64,000 nt of DNA, taken from assembly GCF_037038585.1 (NCBI RefSeq), contig NC_092521.1, forward strand, positions 150,192,605-150,256,604, read 5' to 3'. Position numbers and translations under genes: made by a program. Position 1 is the stretch's first letter, and every line of letters starts with the position of its first letter. Under the pieces are notes generated by a model. The model saw only the letters and a program-made list of their open reading frames with translations, ran no database searches and had not been told where the DNA came from. Origin of the DNA: Patagioenas fasciata (lineage: Eukaryota > Chordata > Aves > Columbiformes > Columbidae). This document shows, piece by piece, positions 9,886-21,185 of this stretch.

Positions 9886-10855
9886 TGTTTGTGGGAGGCG
9901 GCTGCCGAGAGCCTCACCGCATTCCGCGGCAGTGAAAGCCCGGCCCGGTCCCTGGGCAGGCGGGGTGAGCCCCGGGGCCCTGCGGGGCGGGAGCACATCC
10001 CGGCCGGCACCCTCCGCTCAGGTGCCGGCCCCGCTCTGCCCTATCTCCGGCTCCGGCTGCTCTTATGCAGCTGGGGGTTGGACGGAGACGCTGTCTCCTT
10101 CTCTCCACCCCTTTTGACATCCTCTCCTGAACTGCTTCCAAGTGATGTCTTTGTCTATCTCTAGGAGGTTCCCTCCTTTCAGTGCCTCTGCTCTGCTTGC
10201 GGTTTCCAGATGAAAGACCCGAGTCCCGAAACACCAACCTTGAGAGGGTTCCTCCGCCCTCGTCGCTGCCTTGTTCCCCCAGCCCCGCCTCCACGGGGAC
10301 GGGTGCGCTACCGGGAGCAGGACAAAGCTCTTCCCAAAAGTTCCAGGGAAGGGGGACCAGGCTGGGGGCCGGGCAGGCTTGGTCCTTGCTGGTGCGCAGC
10401 CCCGCGCTGGGGCTCGCTGGCTTCCCCCAGCCTTCCGCGGGCCGCGCTCCGACCGCCCCTGGCAAACGGCCCCCGCACCACTGGCCCTGGGGATGCCGCT
10501 GGGGGGCTGGCGAGGGTAGATGGCAAAGCCATCGTGCAACTGGTGGCAGAGTCTCTCTGGTAGCCCAAGCTCAGCGTGCCCGGCTGCTGGGGCGGGGGGG
10601 GGAGGCTGGGCTGCACCTGCCCGGGAGCGATGGGAGGGGGCAGTAGGGGCCTGCCGGGCCGGGGGGCTGCAAGTGCTACCGGCGGGGGGGCGGCTCGGGG
10701 CTGGGGCGGGGGGCTCGGGCCGACGCTGCAGGTGCTGATTTTCCCGTGGCACCCGCGGCTCAGCCTCGACGGCTCGGCCCCCGGGAGAGCCCCAGATGCC
10801 CGGCCCGGCCCACGGCCGGAGCAGACCTGTCCCCGCGCGGTGCCCAGGCAGATGG
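9886..10855. other. GC-rich downstream flank, no gene
   Basis: CpG-rich DNA with overlapping spurious frames on both strands. I see no domain, splice pattern or repeat. Confidence 0.5.
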
Positions 10856-11720
10856 GAACGGCCCGGGTGAAGCAAGGTATAATTATTGCTCATCATATAC
10901 TGTACATCTCTCCCGCTCCCAAGGTTGCTTTTTTTTTTTTTTTTTCAAAGCTGCCGCAAAGTGGGAGCAATATGTTGCATGCATGCTAATTGCATTAACC
11001 TAGTTAGACACATTTAGTTCCCTAGCGTGGATGGCATGGATCTATTCCAATAGCAATTAGAGGAGCTACTTACCCATACAAACACGGCGAGGCTGGGCCG
11101 AGGGCGGGGGGGTGCTTTGCTTATTTATTTGCTCATTTTTCGTGCTATCCTGGGCTACCGGTGGTGCTGCCCGGCTGGGAGCCTCACCCCGTCCGGCAGC
11201 GGGCGGGAGGCAGGCGGCATCGGTGTCATTGAACTTAAACGGGGCTCTTTGAGCGAGAAAAAGAGCCGACCTATAATTCGATGTTGTCCTGTATTAGGAC
11301 CTCATTAAACACAGAAAGTCGCTTTTGCACAAATGCTTCCATCAGGCATGTAATCTCATTACACTCATTAGAAAGTCAAATGTTAGTCGGACTTCAGCTT
11401 AATTATAAGTTATGGAAGTGTTGTACCGTTCCCTTCTGTGTATAGCCCCGTCCGTCTCAATTGGCTTTGGTGATGCGGTCCCCCACAATTAAAACACTAC
11501 AATCATTGTTATGTGGCACCTTTTCTTTGGTGTGCCACTTTTTTTGTGATTCAATGCTTCAACACATCCTTTAGTATGGTGCAGATGAAGCGGAAGAGCC
11601 GGCCTTCGCATGTAAAACACCAGGGTCTCTATCTTGTCACTCTCCCGTCTTGACTTGGCAAGTCCCTTTAAACGCAACCTTCAAAGAGACTGACAGCTCC
11701 TTTTGACTGACTCATCATCC
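10856..11720. promoter_or_regulatory. Candidate downstream PTF1A conserved non-coding element
   Basis: An AT-rich island in GC-rich surroundings. It has a TATAATTATTGCTCATCATAT block (about 10877-10899), a near-palindromic ATGCTAATTGCAT (10983-10995, POU/homeodomain type), AGCAATTAGAGG (about 11051-11062), and a second stretch (11225-11720) with many TTAAT, ATTA and CTCATTA cores. The composition and motif density resemble vertebrate developmental enhancers. Conservation could not be tested. Confidence 0.35.
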
Positions 11721-13080
11721 ATTCACCCCAGCGTCGCGCTCTTGCGGCAAAATCCCGCCGCACAGAGTAGGAGGAAAGCGCCTATGCAGGTCCCCCGGGC
11801 CAAAGGGACTCGGCGAGACCCGGAGGCTCCCGCAAGCTTGGCTCGCAGCTTTTGCGGCAGCTTCGGGGGGTTCGCCGGTGGGGAACAAGACTGGGCGCGG
11901 TAAGGACCAGCGTGGGGCCGGCATGATTGGCTGTCACGCAGCCCCCGTTCCCAGCTGCTTTTCCCCGCTCGTCTGCTTGAGCGGGGGAATCGGGGTGATC
12001 GCTACCCCATCCAGCGCTGCCCCTCGGTGTGCCCTGGACAACGGCTCCCCGCTTCCCCCGAGCTCCTGCCCTGCACCAGGAGCCTCCACCATCCGCCCTA
12101 AAATCCCTCACCGGCCCCTGCAGGAGTCGCCCCTCCGCGGTCGCTCTGCCCCGACGGCGCCCCCGGGGAACGGGGGAGGCCCGTCCGGGGCCCAGGACCG
12201 ACCCGACCTGCCGACCCCGCACCGCCACGGGGGCTGCAAAGTGGGGCAGGAGTGAACAAAAGAAGGGGAAATCCCCAGAGCCGCTTGGAGGGCGGGGGGC
12301 GGGGTGGGTGGGTAGGTGTGTAGAAGTACTTGAGGGCGACTCGCTTCCCACAGGAGGGAGGTGCGGGCTCTGGGTGTGCGGGCTGTTTCTGTCCTCCCAG
12401 GACTAACCGTCACTCGTGATGCTCTAGGTGAAAAGACAATTTAATTATCTGAAACACACAATCTCCCAATCAAATAATGTTTGTTGTTTGTGTTTTTTTT
12501 TTTTTTTTTTAATAACGACAACAACAAAACCCCCACCCAAGCCCAAAATACTGGAGGCACCAGTCCGCTGGCCTGCAGAGCCAGCAAGGGGATGGGAAGG
12601 AGTGCGTGCTTCCTCAGTAGCGCTGTGCGCAGGCAGGGGCTGCCACGGGCACTGTGAACCTGTCCCGCCGCGGTTCCCAGGGCCTCTCATCTGCCGGCAG
12701 TCGGGCGAGCGCCCTGCGAGGCGCGGGGCGTGAAGCCTCCCCAGCCCAGGATCTCATCCTTCTTTCATTCACGCATCTCTCGCTGGCACCGAGTACCAGC
12801 TGCGAGGTCGAGCAAACACCAGTTGAGTGTCCCCTGGTAAACCTCCCGCTTTCCAAAGCATCCCGCAGCCGGTGGGAATGGTCCTAAATAACTCCGCAAC
12901 AAACCGCGCTGCCGAGACCTGGAAGCGTGGGCGGGAGGCGATTCCCACGACGGGGCCGGGGTCTGGCCAACAGGTGCTCGGGTTTGGCGGAGGGCGCCGG
13001 GGGAGCCCGGGGAGGCAGAGCCTTCGCTGCCAGAAAGCAGCCTGCTCCGGCGCCTCCAGCTTTACATGGCGTGGAAGCCG
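11721..13080. other. GC-rich intergenic DNA, no gene
   Basis: CpG-rich blocks separated by a short AT-rich stretch near 12.43-12.53 kb containing a poly(T) run. The frames of up to about 190 codons overlap on both strands and have no recognisable content. Nothing further is seen. Confidence 0.5.
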
Positions 13081-14110
13081 CAAACAATCGCAATGATATC
13101 TTTATTGCTAGGTTCATGTCCTGGGCTATAACATATCAATCCCTGTCGTGGTTCTCTCGGATGCACCTGGTATTTCAAACTTGTTCTTTTTGTGCTTCTG
13201 GGTCCTGGACTGCAGCTGCCTAAAGCGAGCAAAGAGAGAGGCCCTTACAATGTGTCCAAGACGTGTTGGCATGGTTTGCTTGTCTTTAATGTACCATTAA
13301 CTATTGTCTTTACACAATATGGGAACTGTAAAGCATGACATGTGTTATAATAAAACACATTTTCAACGATACACTTGGACTCGGTGCTGGGATGCAAGCA
13401 AACAAACAGGCCCAAATCTTGTTTTGTCTCCCTCGCTAAGCCTACTGGCAATTAAACTTAAGACCACTGCTTTCCCCTGATCAGCCAATTAAATTTTATG
13501 TCTCCTAATTTTTCACATAGAAAAAAAGTCTCGGTGCCGGCCCCTAAAGACATTGATTTTCTTGCTATCACCTGGCGCTCAGACCTTAGTTCCATTTATC
13601 AAGAAGGGAAACGTCAGGCGTTACATAAAGTGACTCTGTTACCATAAGGCTCTCACCATCCTGCCCTATTGTTTTCCCTTGTTAATAACTCATTACCAGG
13701 ATTTAACAAATCAACCATTACATATGTTTTGTGTCTCCATATTTTGATCCGTACGATTAAGCAGATGTTACGATTGAAAATTGAAAAGTCCAAGGCTACT
13801 CTCGTCTGAAAGAAAGAGGGCAGCCTCAAACAACGAGCTAACAATGAGATTCAGAAGATCTTCAGAAAAACATTTACGACCAATAAACAGACTCCAACCT
13901 GCTCCATTTCAACCATTGTGCGCCTTGGGGGAATAATTAAGTTTAATAGGAAGAGGTCCGCGGGGTTTTCAATGCCAAGCCCACAGGTGCGGGGTGGCAC
14001 GATGAATGATCCGCCTGATTTTTGCCAGGCTCAAGGGCCCTTCTTCTGGCCGGGCGAGCAGATACGAAATATTGTCATTTCTTTTAATTCACAGCGTTAC
14101 TCTCGGGCCG
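13081..14110. promoter_or_regulatory. AT-rich island with homeodomain-type motifs, candidate enhancer
   Basis: A 1 kb AT-rich stretch between CpG-rich blocks, rich in ATTA/TAAT, TTATTG and CAATTAAA cores (for example around 13480-13510 and 13930-13950). No coding signal is seen. The position and composition match the other presumed PTF1A downstream elements. Confidence 0.3.
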
Positions 14111-16480
14111 AACAAAGGGGCGGGGGATGAATGGCTCCGGCTGCAGGCGAGGCGCGCCCGGCCGCCGCTGGCCTCTCCGGAGACCTCCCGGCGGGGACGA
14201 GCGCGCCGCCGCGCCCGGGGGCCGCCTCGGCGGGCACGGAGGAGTGTCCGCCCCCCCCGCCGCCGCCGCCCGCCCCCCCCGCGCCGCCCCGCGCTCGCGC
14301 GCGCCCCGGCCCCGCGCCTCCCCCGGGCCCCGCGCTGCCGCGCGCCCTGCCGCGGGGCCGAACCCCGCGCGGGCGCGCGTGCGCTCCGCCGCTCCCCGCC
14401 GCTCCCCGCGCGGCCGCCGCAGCCCGGAGGAGGCGGGAGGGGCGGCCCCGAGCCGGGGGCGGCTCCCGGCCGCAGCCCCCGCCGAGGCCCCGCCGCCGTC
14501 GAGGCCCCGGCGAGCGACAGCGGGCGGTGGCGGCGGGGCTCTCCCGCTTGCCGGCCCGCGTTGCGCATGGAGGTCTCCAAGAGGGGGCCCGGCTGCGGGG
14601 CGCCCCCGGGAATGACGGCGGGGCCGTCCCTGAGAGGCGGCCTCGCCGAGGGAGGCCCCGGGGGGCTGGCTAGCGAGGGGCCGCCGGGCAGACCCGCCGG
14701 GTCCCTTCTGGCGGCAGCCCCGCCAAGAAGAACGGGGCCACCCCCGGGCGGCCCCTGGGGCGGCGGCGCCGGCTGCGGAGAGAGCGTTCGGCTCTCCGGC
14801 CGCGGGCGCGGCGCCCACCCGGACAGCGCGGAGCGGGCACCCGGGTGGCACCGCGGTAGCGCCCACCTCCCAGCTCGCTCCGGCCCCCGCGCCCCTTGCC
14901 TCCACCCTCTGCCGCGACCCGTTGAGTCCCCCCGTTTTCCCCGTGCACCTGCTCTGCGCAACCTGTAATGCCCAGCGTCTTGGAGAGGGCAGGGGTGGCT
15001 CGGCCCTGCCGCACGCTCCCCTCTCGGGGCGCCCCGCGGGGCAGCCCCGGGGCGACAAGAGGCTCCGGCCGCTCTGTCCGGCCTTGCCATGCACGGCTTG
15101 GACAGCCCACGGCCTCCCAGGTCCCCCCGATCATCGCCTCTCCAGGATTCCCGGTTGCAGCCGCGCGGCCCAAGCACGCGACCTGACCGGGCGGAGGCTG
15201 CCCGCTCCCCAGGGAGGCAGCGCTGAAGGGTTGCACGGGGGGTGGCACGCGGCCGCCACCGCCCCGCGTACCGACGGAGCCACAAGCCTTCTGCCGCCGT
15301 GGGGCGCGGTGACAAGACCGGGCGGAGGGGAGTTCTCTGCCGCCGAGGAGCTCCTCTCCCCCTGGGCGGGCGGAGGTGGCTTCCTATTCCGGAAAACGTC
15401 TCCGCCGGGCGGCCCAACGGCTGCCCGGCCACCGGAGTGCGCCGGCGACCAGAGACGGTTCAGACAGCCGCTCACCGCCTCAGCCTCCCGCCCTCCGGCC
15501 GCGGGAAAAATGATTTCCCGGGCGAGAGCTGCTGCCCGGCCCCGAGACAGACGGTTCCTTCGCGGATGGCAGAGGGGTCACCCCCGACGGCGCCAGCCCC
15601 TACACGGGCGAGGCCACGGGGAGCTGCCCCTCGTCGCGGAAGAGAGAAGTAGCCAGGGACGCGATGGAACGGGCGGGGACAGCCACTGTGGGTCCCGGCG
15701 GGGCTCGGACATGCCCGCTGGTGTATGACCGCCGCCGGTGGCCTCGGTTCGGCGGAGTTCTGGGAAGAGGGGAAAGCACAGAACCCTGGGGACGTGTCAG
15801 CACCGGGCGCACACGCCGGCTGGAAGAGCGGCCACAGTCGCGCCCCGACGGGGTGGTTGGCGAGGACGGGAATGCGGGGAGCCGTGCGGCCCCCCTCGGT
15901 GGAGCGCAGCCTGCGACACTGACCTTCCCGCGGGGGGCTCTGGGACGCGCCTTTCACGGAATTAGCCGCACAGGCGTCTTGCTATGGCTTTTGTTCCCCG
16001 CCACCGCCCGAAGACACAGCGCCCGATCCGCGGCCAGTCCATCCCGTCCCATCCCGTCCCCGACGGGTCTCCCCATGCCCTGCCCCGACAATGCTGCGAA
16101 ATGCATCACTGTCACTGGTCACGGGTGACAGATGAGGCGAAGGCGCGGAACCCTCGCCAAGGTCAAGTTGAAGACGTCGGTGGCGGTGTGGCCGCCGGCG
16201 ATTGATACTGAGCAAGACCCGGAGCGGGGCCGTTGATGGGGACCGTCCCCGACGTTAGATTTTTAACTTCCCCCTTCCCGTTGTCCACTTGGGTTTTGCC
16301 AGGCTTTCTGCGGGGGCCTGCGGAAGCCGGGAAATGAACCGAGGGGATGGGCCTTTCGCGGTGTTGCACGGGGGGGGCGCGGAGTGCCGGAGCTGCGGGT
16401 CCTGCGGGGTGGACGCGGGGCCGGGCCGGGCCGGACCGGGCCGGGGCGCGGAGCTTCGACCGCCGACACACACGCGGTCG
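14111..16480. other. Large CpG island without recognisable gene
   Basis: About 2.4 kb of extremely GC- and CpG-rich sequence, including CCG runs (about 14250-14285) and a CCGGG-type repeat (about 16418-16448). Open frames of 160-450 codons exist on both strands in overlapping registers and are all Arg/Pro/Gly/Ala low complexity, as expected by chance here. It could be the promoter of an unannotated non-coding transcript or a Polycomb-type island linked to PTF1A. No protein is supported. Confidence 0.6.
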
Positions 16481-17880
16481 CCGGCTTGAAATAAACTTGA
16501 AATAAAACCCACTCTGGGGTGGGTTTTACCCCGCGTTCAGCACAAGTTTTCCAAACCGAGTCTGGTTAAACAAACACTTCGCCCTGCTCCCGCTCTCGCC
16601 CTCTCTCGCTCTGTGATGATTGATATTTTTTATTCAGCCAACTTTTATTTACCTTGCAAAAATGTTGGGGACAAATGTGATAAATTACAGATATGCAAAT
16701 TTCTTTGAATGGCGTTGTAAGTGTGTCTCGCTGGAGCTGAATAAGTCCTTGCAAGTCGGTCTGCGCGCACTCAGGACCCCAGGGAGCTGATCAAAGCACC
16801 CTTTCTCTTTCATCCCCAGTATTCTCCTCCAAACTATTTCGATACAATATGTTTCCATGATGCACTTAATGTGCTAGGGACACAGAACTCATTACAACCT
16901 AGCTAGTTCTGCCGACCCCTTTGTTCAGAGGCATAAAGTTAAAAAAAAAGGAGGGGCGGAGGGGGGGAGCTCTGCTAGTTGCCAGCTTTCTGAAGTGTTA
17001 AAGCATGCGTCATTTTTCACCAGGTCTCGTCTTGATATCCTCAAAAGACAAACTATGAAACCGGCCTCAGCCCTTTCTGGCATTAATTACACTGCTGTCC
17101 AGCCGATCTGTTTTTCCTATTATATGCATTTCTCAGCAGGGTTTTTTTTTTTTTTTTCAAGACTAATGCAGCTGCAAGTCGAAGTATGAATGCGGTTTAT
17201 CGGTATAGAAAAAAATGAGTGGAAAGGCTGAAAAAGGTGTCAAAGTCTATGCTGATGTTTTTCTTGCTTGTCCCGTATTTGAGGCAGTGGCTTTGGAAAA
17301 GAATTTTGGATCGCCCAGTGACGTTAATTCTTTTTGCCCCAAATTATCAACTTCTTGGAAGAGAAAAATCTCAGCCGGAGGCTGATGAAAGCAGGTTACA
17401 TGTTTATCGAATGCTGAAGCGCCCAACAAATCTTTTCTTACCGGGGAAACACTTCCAAGTCTTTGAGGAAATAGCTGGAAATTAGCAGCCCCGCGTTCAG
17501 GGTGATCCATTTCAAACCCACTGCGAGGTGGCGGCTGTTTAGGGAAATGACTCCAGCGGGATGACAGTAAGAAATAAACTCTATTTCAGTGGATAGCGCG
17601 TTTGTTTACGGGGTTGATTGGTTGACGGAAATGGCTGGCAGCCAGTTCTGGGAAAGATTCCAGACCTGACTCCGATTAACCCTCTCTGGTGAAACTCTGC
17701 TGGAAACCAACTCACCAGCAATTGCCATTAATCTACTTACTAATTAAGCCAATTCATTTCTAAAGGAGAAAAATTCCTTTCTTTGGCCAAACTGATGGGA
17801 GGAAATTTGAAAGAAGCGCCAAACTGTGTAACTGTAATTCAGCCAAGGACTGCTAAAACAAGGTGTTGATATATAGCTGG
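16481..17880. promoter_or_regulatory. Candidate distal PTF1A enhancer region
   Basis: AT-rich block with dense developmental-type motifs: TGATTGAT (about 16617-16624), TTATTTACC (about 16646-16654), a FOXA-type TGTTTAC (17603-17609), a CCAAT-type ATTGG (17618-17622), an RBPJ-type TGGGAAA (17649-17655), and TAAT cores at 17729-17732 and 17741-17744. FOXA2 and PDX1 sites occur in the human pancreatic PTF1A enhancer located downstream of the gene; equivalence to this block is only inferred. Confidence 0.35.
16503..16528. repeat. Short hairpin (10 bp stem, 6 nt loop)
   Basis: TAAAACCCAC-TCTGGG-GTGGGTTTTA, a perfect inverted repeat just beyond the right edge of the 14.1-16.5 kb CpG island. Confidence 0.75.
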
Positions 17881-20480
17881 AGATTTAAAACAAGTTTCTA
17901 GGGCAACAATCCTTTGGAGACGGTGGTATATAGTGCATAGTAGATGAAGCTCGAATAATGGTGGACTGCAGTGTGCAATTGTACGGACATTGGTTGGAAC
18001 CAGGACCGCTTTTCCCAATTAAGCCGCTCAAGGCTTTTACTCCTAATAATTTATCTGCCCCGTTTAAACGTTCCAGCCTTGGGCAACAGCTACGAAGAGC
18101 ATCTCTGCCGGGACTCAGTGAACACAGACGCGGAAACAGAGTCAAACTTTTGCCCGGCGACACCTCAACTCTTCTGGATCCGGATCAGCCCAAGTAGGGA
18201 CACACGGATATGAGGACACACACTGCCCTTGCAGCCCCCTGTGCCTGCGAGGACCTGCCCGGGGTCCGCATGGCAGCGGAACGCCATGGTCGTCCCACTC
18301 CAGAGGCTCGGTGACGTGGGGGTATATTTTATCAAGGTTTCGTCTTTAACCGAGCAACACTGGGCACCTAAAGACAGGGTCTAGGCCTTGGAGGCGAGTC
18401 CCAGGGAGACCTGACCCTGGGCCAAGGCCGTGGTGAGCTGGACCAGAGGGCAGGATGATGTTTTCAGAGTAAGCTTCCACCTCCTGTGCTGCTGGCAGCA
18501 GGACACCTGCCAGGCGAAGGGGCGAGATGATGCGGGGTATTTCGCCCTCCAAACCAGCACCTGAAGGAAGAGGAGCAGCACCCGGCCCCACCGCTAGCCT
18601 CCCTAGAGGCCCCCGCCCTCGGGGCCTGGCTCAAGCCCAGCCAAGGGTTCCCGCCGTCCCGCGCTTTTGCCTCTCACCTGGCCCCCATACCCGTGCGTCC
18701 TCGCTCTTCCCCTCCACAGAACCTTTGTCTGTCCCGCACGGCGCCCAGAGTAGCCCCGGTGGGGCCGGACCCCGCAGTCCCCACCCCGGTCCAACAACTG
18801 ACAGCGATGACCGGCAGCGCTGGCACTTCCAAACCGGTGCCGAGAGGTGCGGGGACGATGGTGGGCACGGAGGCGGGGAAGGGGCAGAGAGGGACCGGCC
18901 GGCACTCAGCCCAGATACCCTCTCTCTCGGCCACCACGCTTGCCGCTTGGGGGATGAAAGGGCAACCCGGCCAGCCCCCCGGGGTAGGCGACGTGCGAGA
19001 CACAACAAGTTCCAGGGCTGATAGTTTGAAATAAGTGTAACGGTTCCCTCGTGTTTCGTGGTGTGTTGTATTTGTATTTTTTGTATGTGTGTGGTGGGGT
19101 TTTTTTGCTATGGGTTGTGTTGGTGTTTTTTGTGTTTTGTTTTGTTTTGTTTTTCTTTTTCCTCCTTTTAAGGTGCACGGCGGCGAAGACAATTGCAAGA
19201 GTAACAAATTAAGCGTTCAGTGAATCTGTCCCGGACAAGGCGGCAGTGGTCAAAGCGCTCGACAGGAGGTAGGAGGATGCTGAGCCCTGGACTTGAGCAA
19301 ACCTTCCTCCCGGAAAGCAGCAGCCTCATGTAATTTCACTAAAATGGCAAGATCTCGTGAAAATCACGGTACCACCAAACGATGACAGCAGAACTGTGAA
19401 CACAACCTGGGAAACGTTTCCTCTAGCAGCTGATGGTGAAACTGCGCAGGCAGCTATAGGTAGGGCGGTATGCGTTCATATCTCAAGCAAACACCCAACT
19501 TCTTCGTTTAAGTCTCTTTCTGAGATAATAAAAAAACAGGATGCGATATCCTAAAAAAAAAAAAAAGACTAATGACATTTCACAGGTAATGCAATTTAGA
19601 AAGAAACACTTCCATGTTTTCTTTTCCAACAATGTGCATTTTTGTAAACTGCTATAAATTGCAATTCAAAAGCTCTGATCTCGCCATCCCCAATCATTTT
19701 TTATACTGATCAAATGAATGCAGATACTCCCATTTGGGAGGGGCGACATGACATTTCACTTGGCAGTTCTAAACAGGTCACGGACCTTTCACAGACCCTA
19801 AGGCAGTGGGAGGGAGCTCTTTACGAAACCGTGTAACCAAATCAAACCAATGGTTACCCCTTTTCAATACCATTGGAATGGTTTGCACAATGCTATTCAC
19901 ATAGCAGCAGAGAAACTGAAAGGATGGTCATCCAATGGAAATTTCTTTTCTTTTGTTTAAACTTGCAGAGCTCAAAAAATACTAGAAAACAATTACTTTT
20001 TGTATGACAAAAAGATAAACACTTCAACGTACAGCCGTAGGTGTATACTACGGCCCTCGGCGCGCCTAGATGTTTATACACATATAGGCACACACATCTG
20101 TGTGTGGGGATGTACATTTATTGGAGATGTTGCTTTGTTTGAAACCATAGGCACAAAGACACAACATGGCTGCCCGGGAGATGACCTATTGCTTTCAAGT
20201 TGCTTGAACACATCAGAATTTCTATTGTTGAGGTTGATTAATTGAAACTGATAAGTTACCATGAATAAAGATTGTTTTTCTGTTTAATGTGGTGGGCCTG
20301 ATTTGGTAAATGCTTCATTCATGTAGCCTTGCAGTGCAGCATATGGGCAAGATTCATTCAGTATCGCAAACATATACAATTTATTATGCTTGTATGGTCA
20401 CAACCAAAAGGCCTTTCTATTTTAATGACAAAGTTTGAATGAAAAATTCCATTTAAAGAGTCACTAACATTAAATGCGGG
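17881..20480. other. Intergenic, mixed composition, no gene
   Basis: About 17.9-18.2 kb continues the AT-rich element-like sequence (including TTTTCCCAATTAAG near 18008-18021). About 18.2-19.0 kb is GC-rich with spurious frames. A TTTTG/TTTG-rich tract lies at about 19070-19155. About 19.6-20.5 kb is AT-rich and may contain further regulatory sequence. No gene seen. Confidence 0.45.
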
Positions 20481-21185
20481 TTTGTAATTTATTCGTCTTG
20501 CCGGCTGCTGGGGAATCGAGGGCCCTGGAAAAGCGAAGCGGCGGCGGGCAGGAGCGGGGCCGAGCAGCCGCTTCTCGCAGGCCGTGGTCGCTCTACGCGC
20601 GGCGAGGACGCTCCGCTCCGCCGTCCCCGCGTGTCACACGCCGATGATAAAGTCGTCTCAGCCGTGCGACACCACCGGCACAACTCCCGCCTCCCCGCTC
20701 TGCGCTGGACGGGGCGGACGGGAGTGATGGTAAACACCCGCCCCGGGCTCCAGAGACTGGTCTCTGGGTAAAACCACGCACGGGCCCACAAACGCCTCTG
20801 CCTGAGGCACGACGTGTCAAAAATGGCGTGTGCAGTCCCCGCCGTCGGTGGGTGGCAGCCCCAGGGCCGCGGTGCCTGCCCACCGCCTCCGCAATGGCTG
20901 CGCCAAGCCTGGGCTCCGGCGGCCACACCCACGGTACGGCACTCGTGGGCTGCTGGGGGGCTCACCGGGGCCCTCCCGCTGCCCCACGGAGCGCAGCCTG
21001 GCCCCAGGCAATGGCGGAGAGGGTGGCGGGGGGCCCAGCAGGGCGGCCGCGGGCGCCGTGTGTCTCCTGCCAGCTCCGCGGACACCGGGGGACGGGTCCG
21101 CTCCTGCCCTGGGTGCCGCCACGGGGGTGGTGGGACGTACAGGGTGTGGGAGAAGCAAAAGGGTTCATCTTCCGTCTATAAGCTC
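20481..21185. other. CpG-rich block, no gene recognised
   Basis: A 0.7 kb GC- and CpG-rich island with overlapping frames on both strands (longest about 200 codons) and no domain. It is the last strong CpG island before the AT-rich domain apart from a smaller one near 23.1-23.4 kb. Confidence 0.5.

Noticed and set aside
14089-15432. A 447-codon minus-strand frame and overlapping 336- and 320-codon frames in the CpG island
   Set aside because: Composition is what random GC-rich DNA gives, several frames are open at once on both strands, and no domain or splice signal supports a gene.
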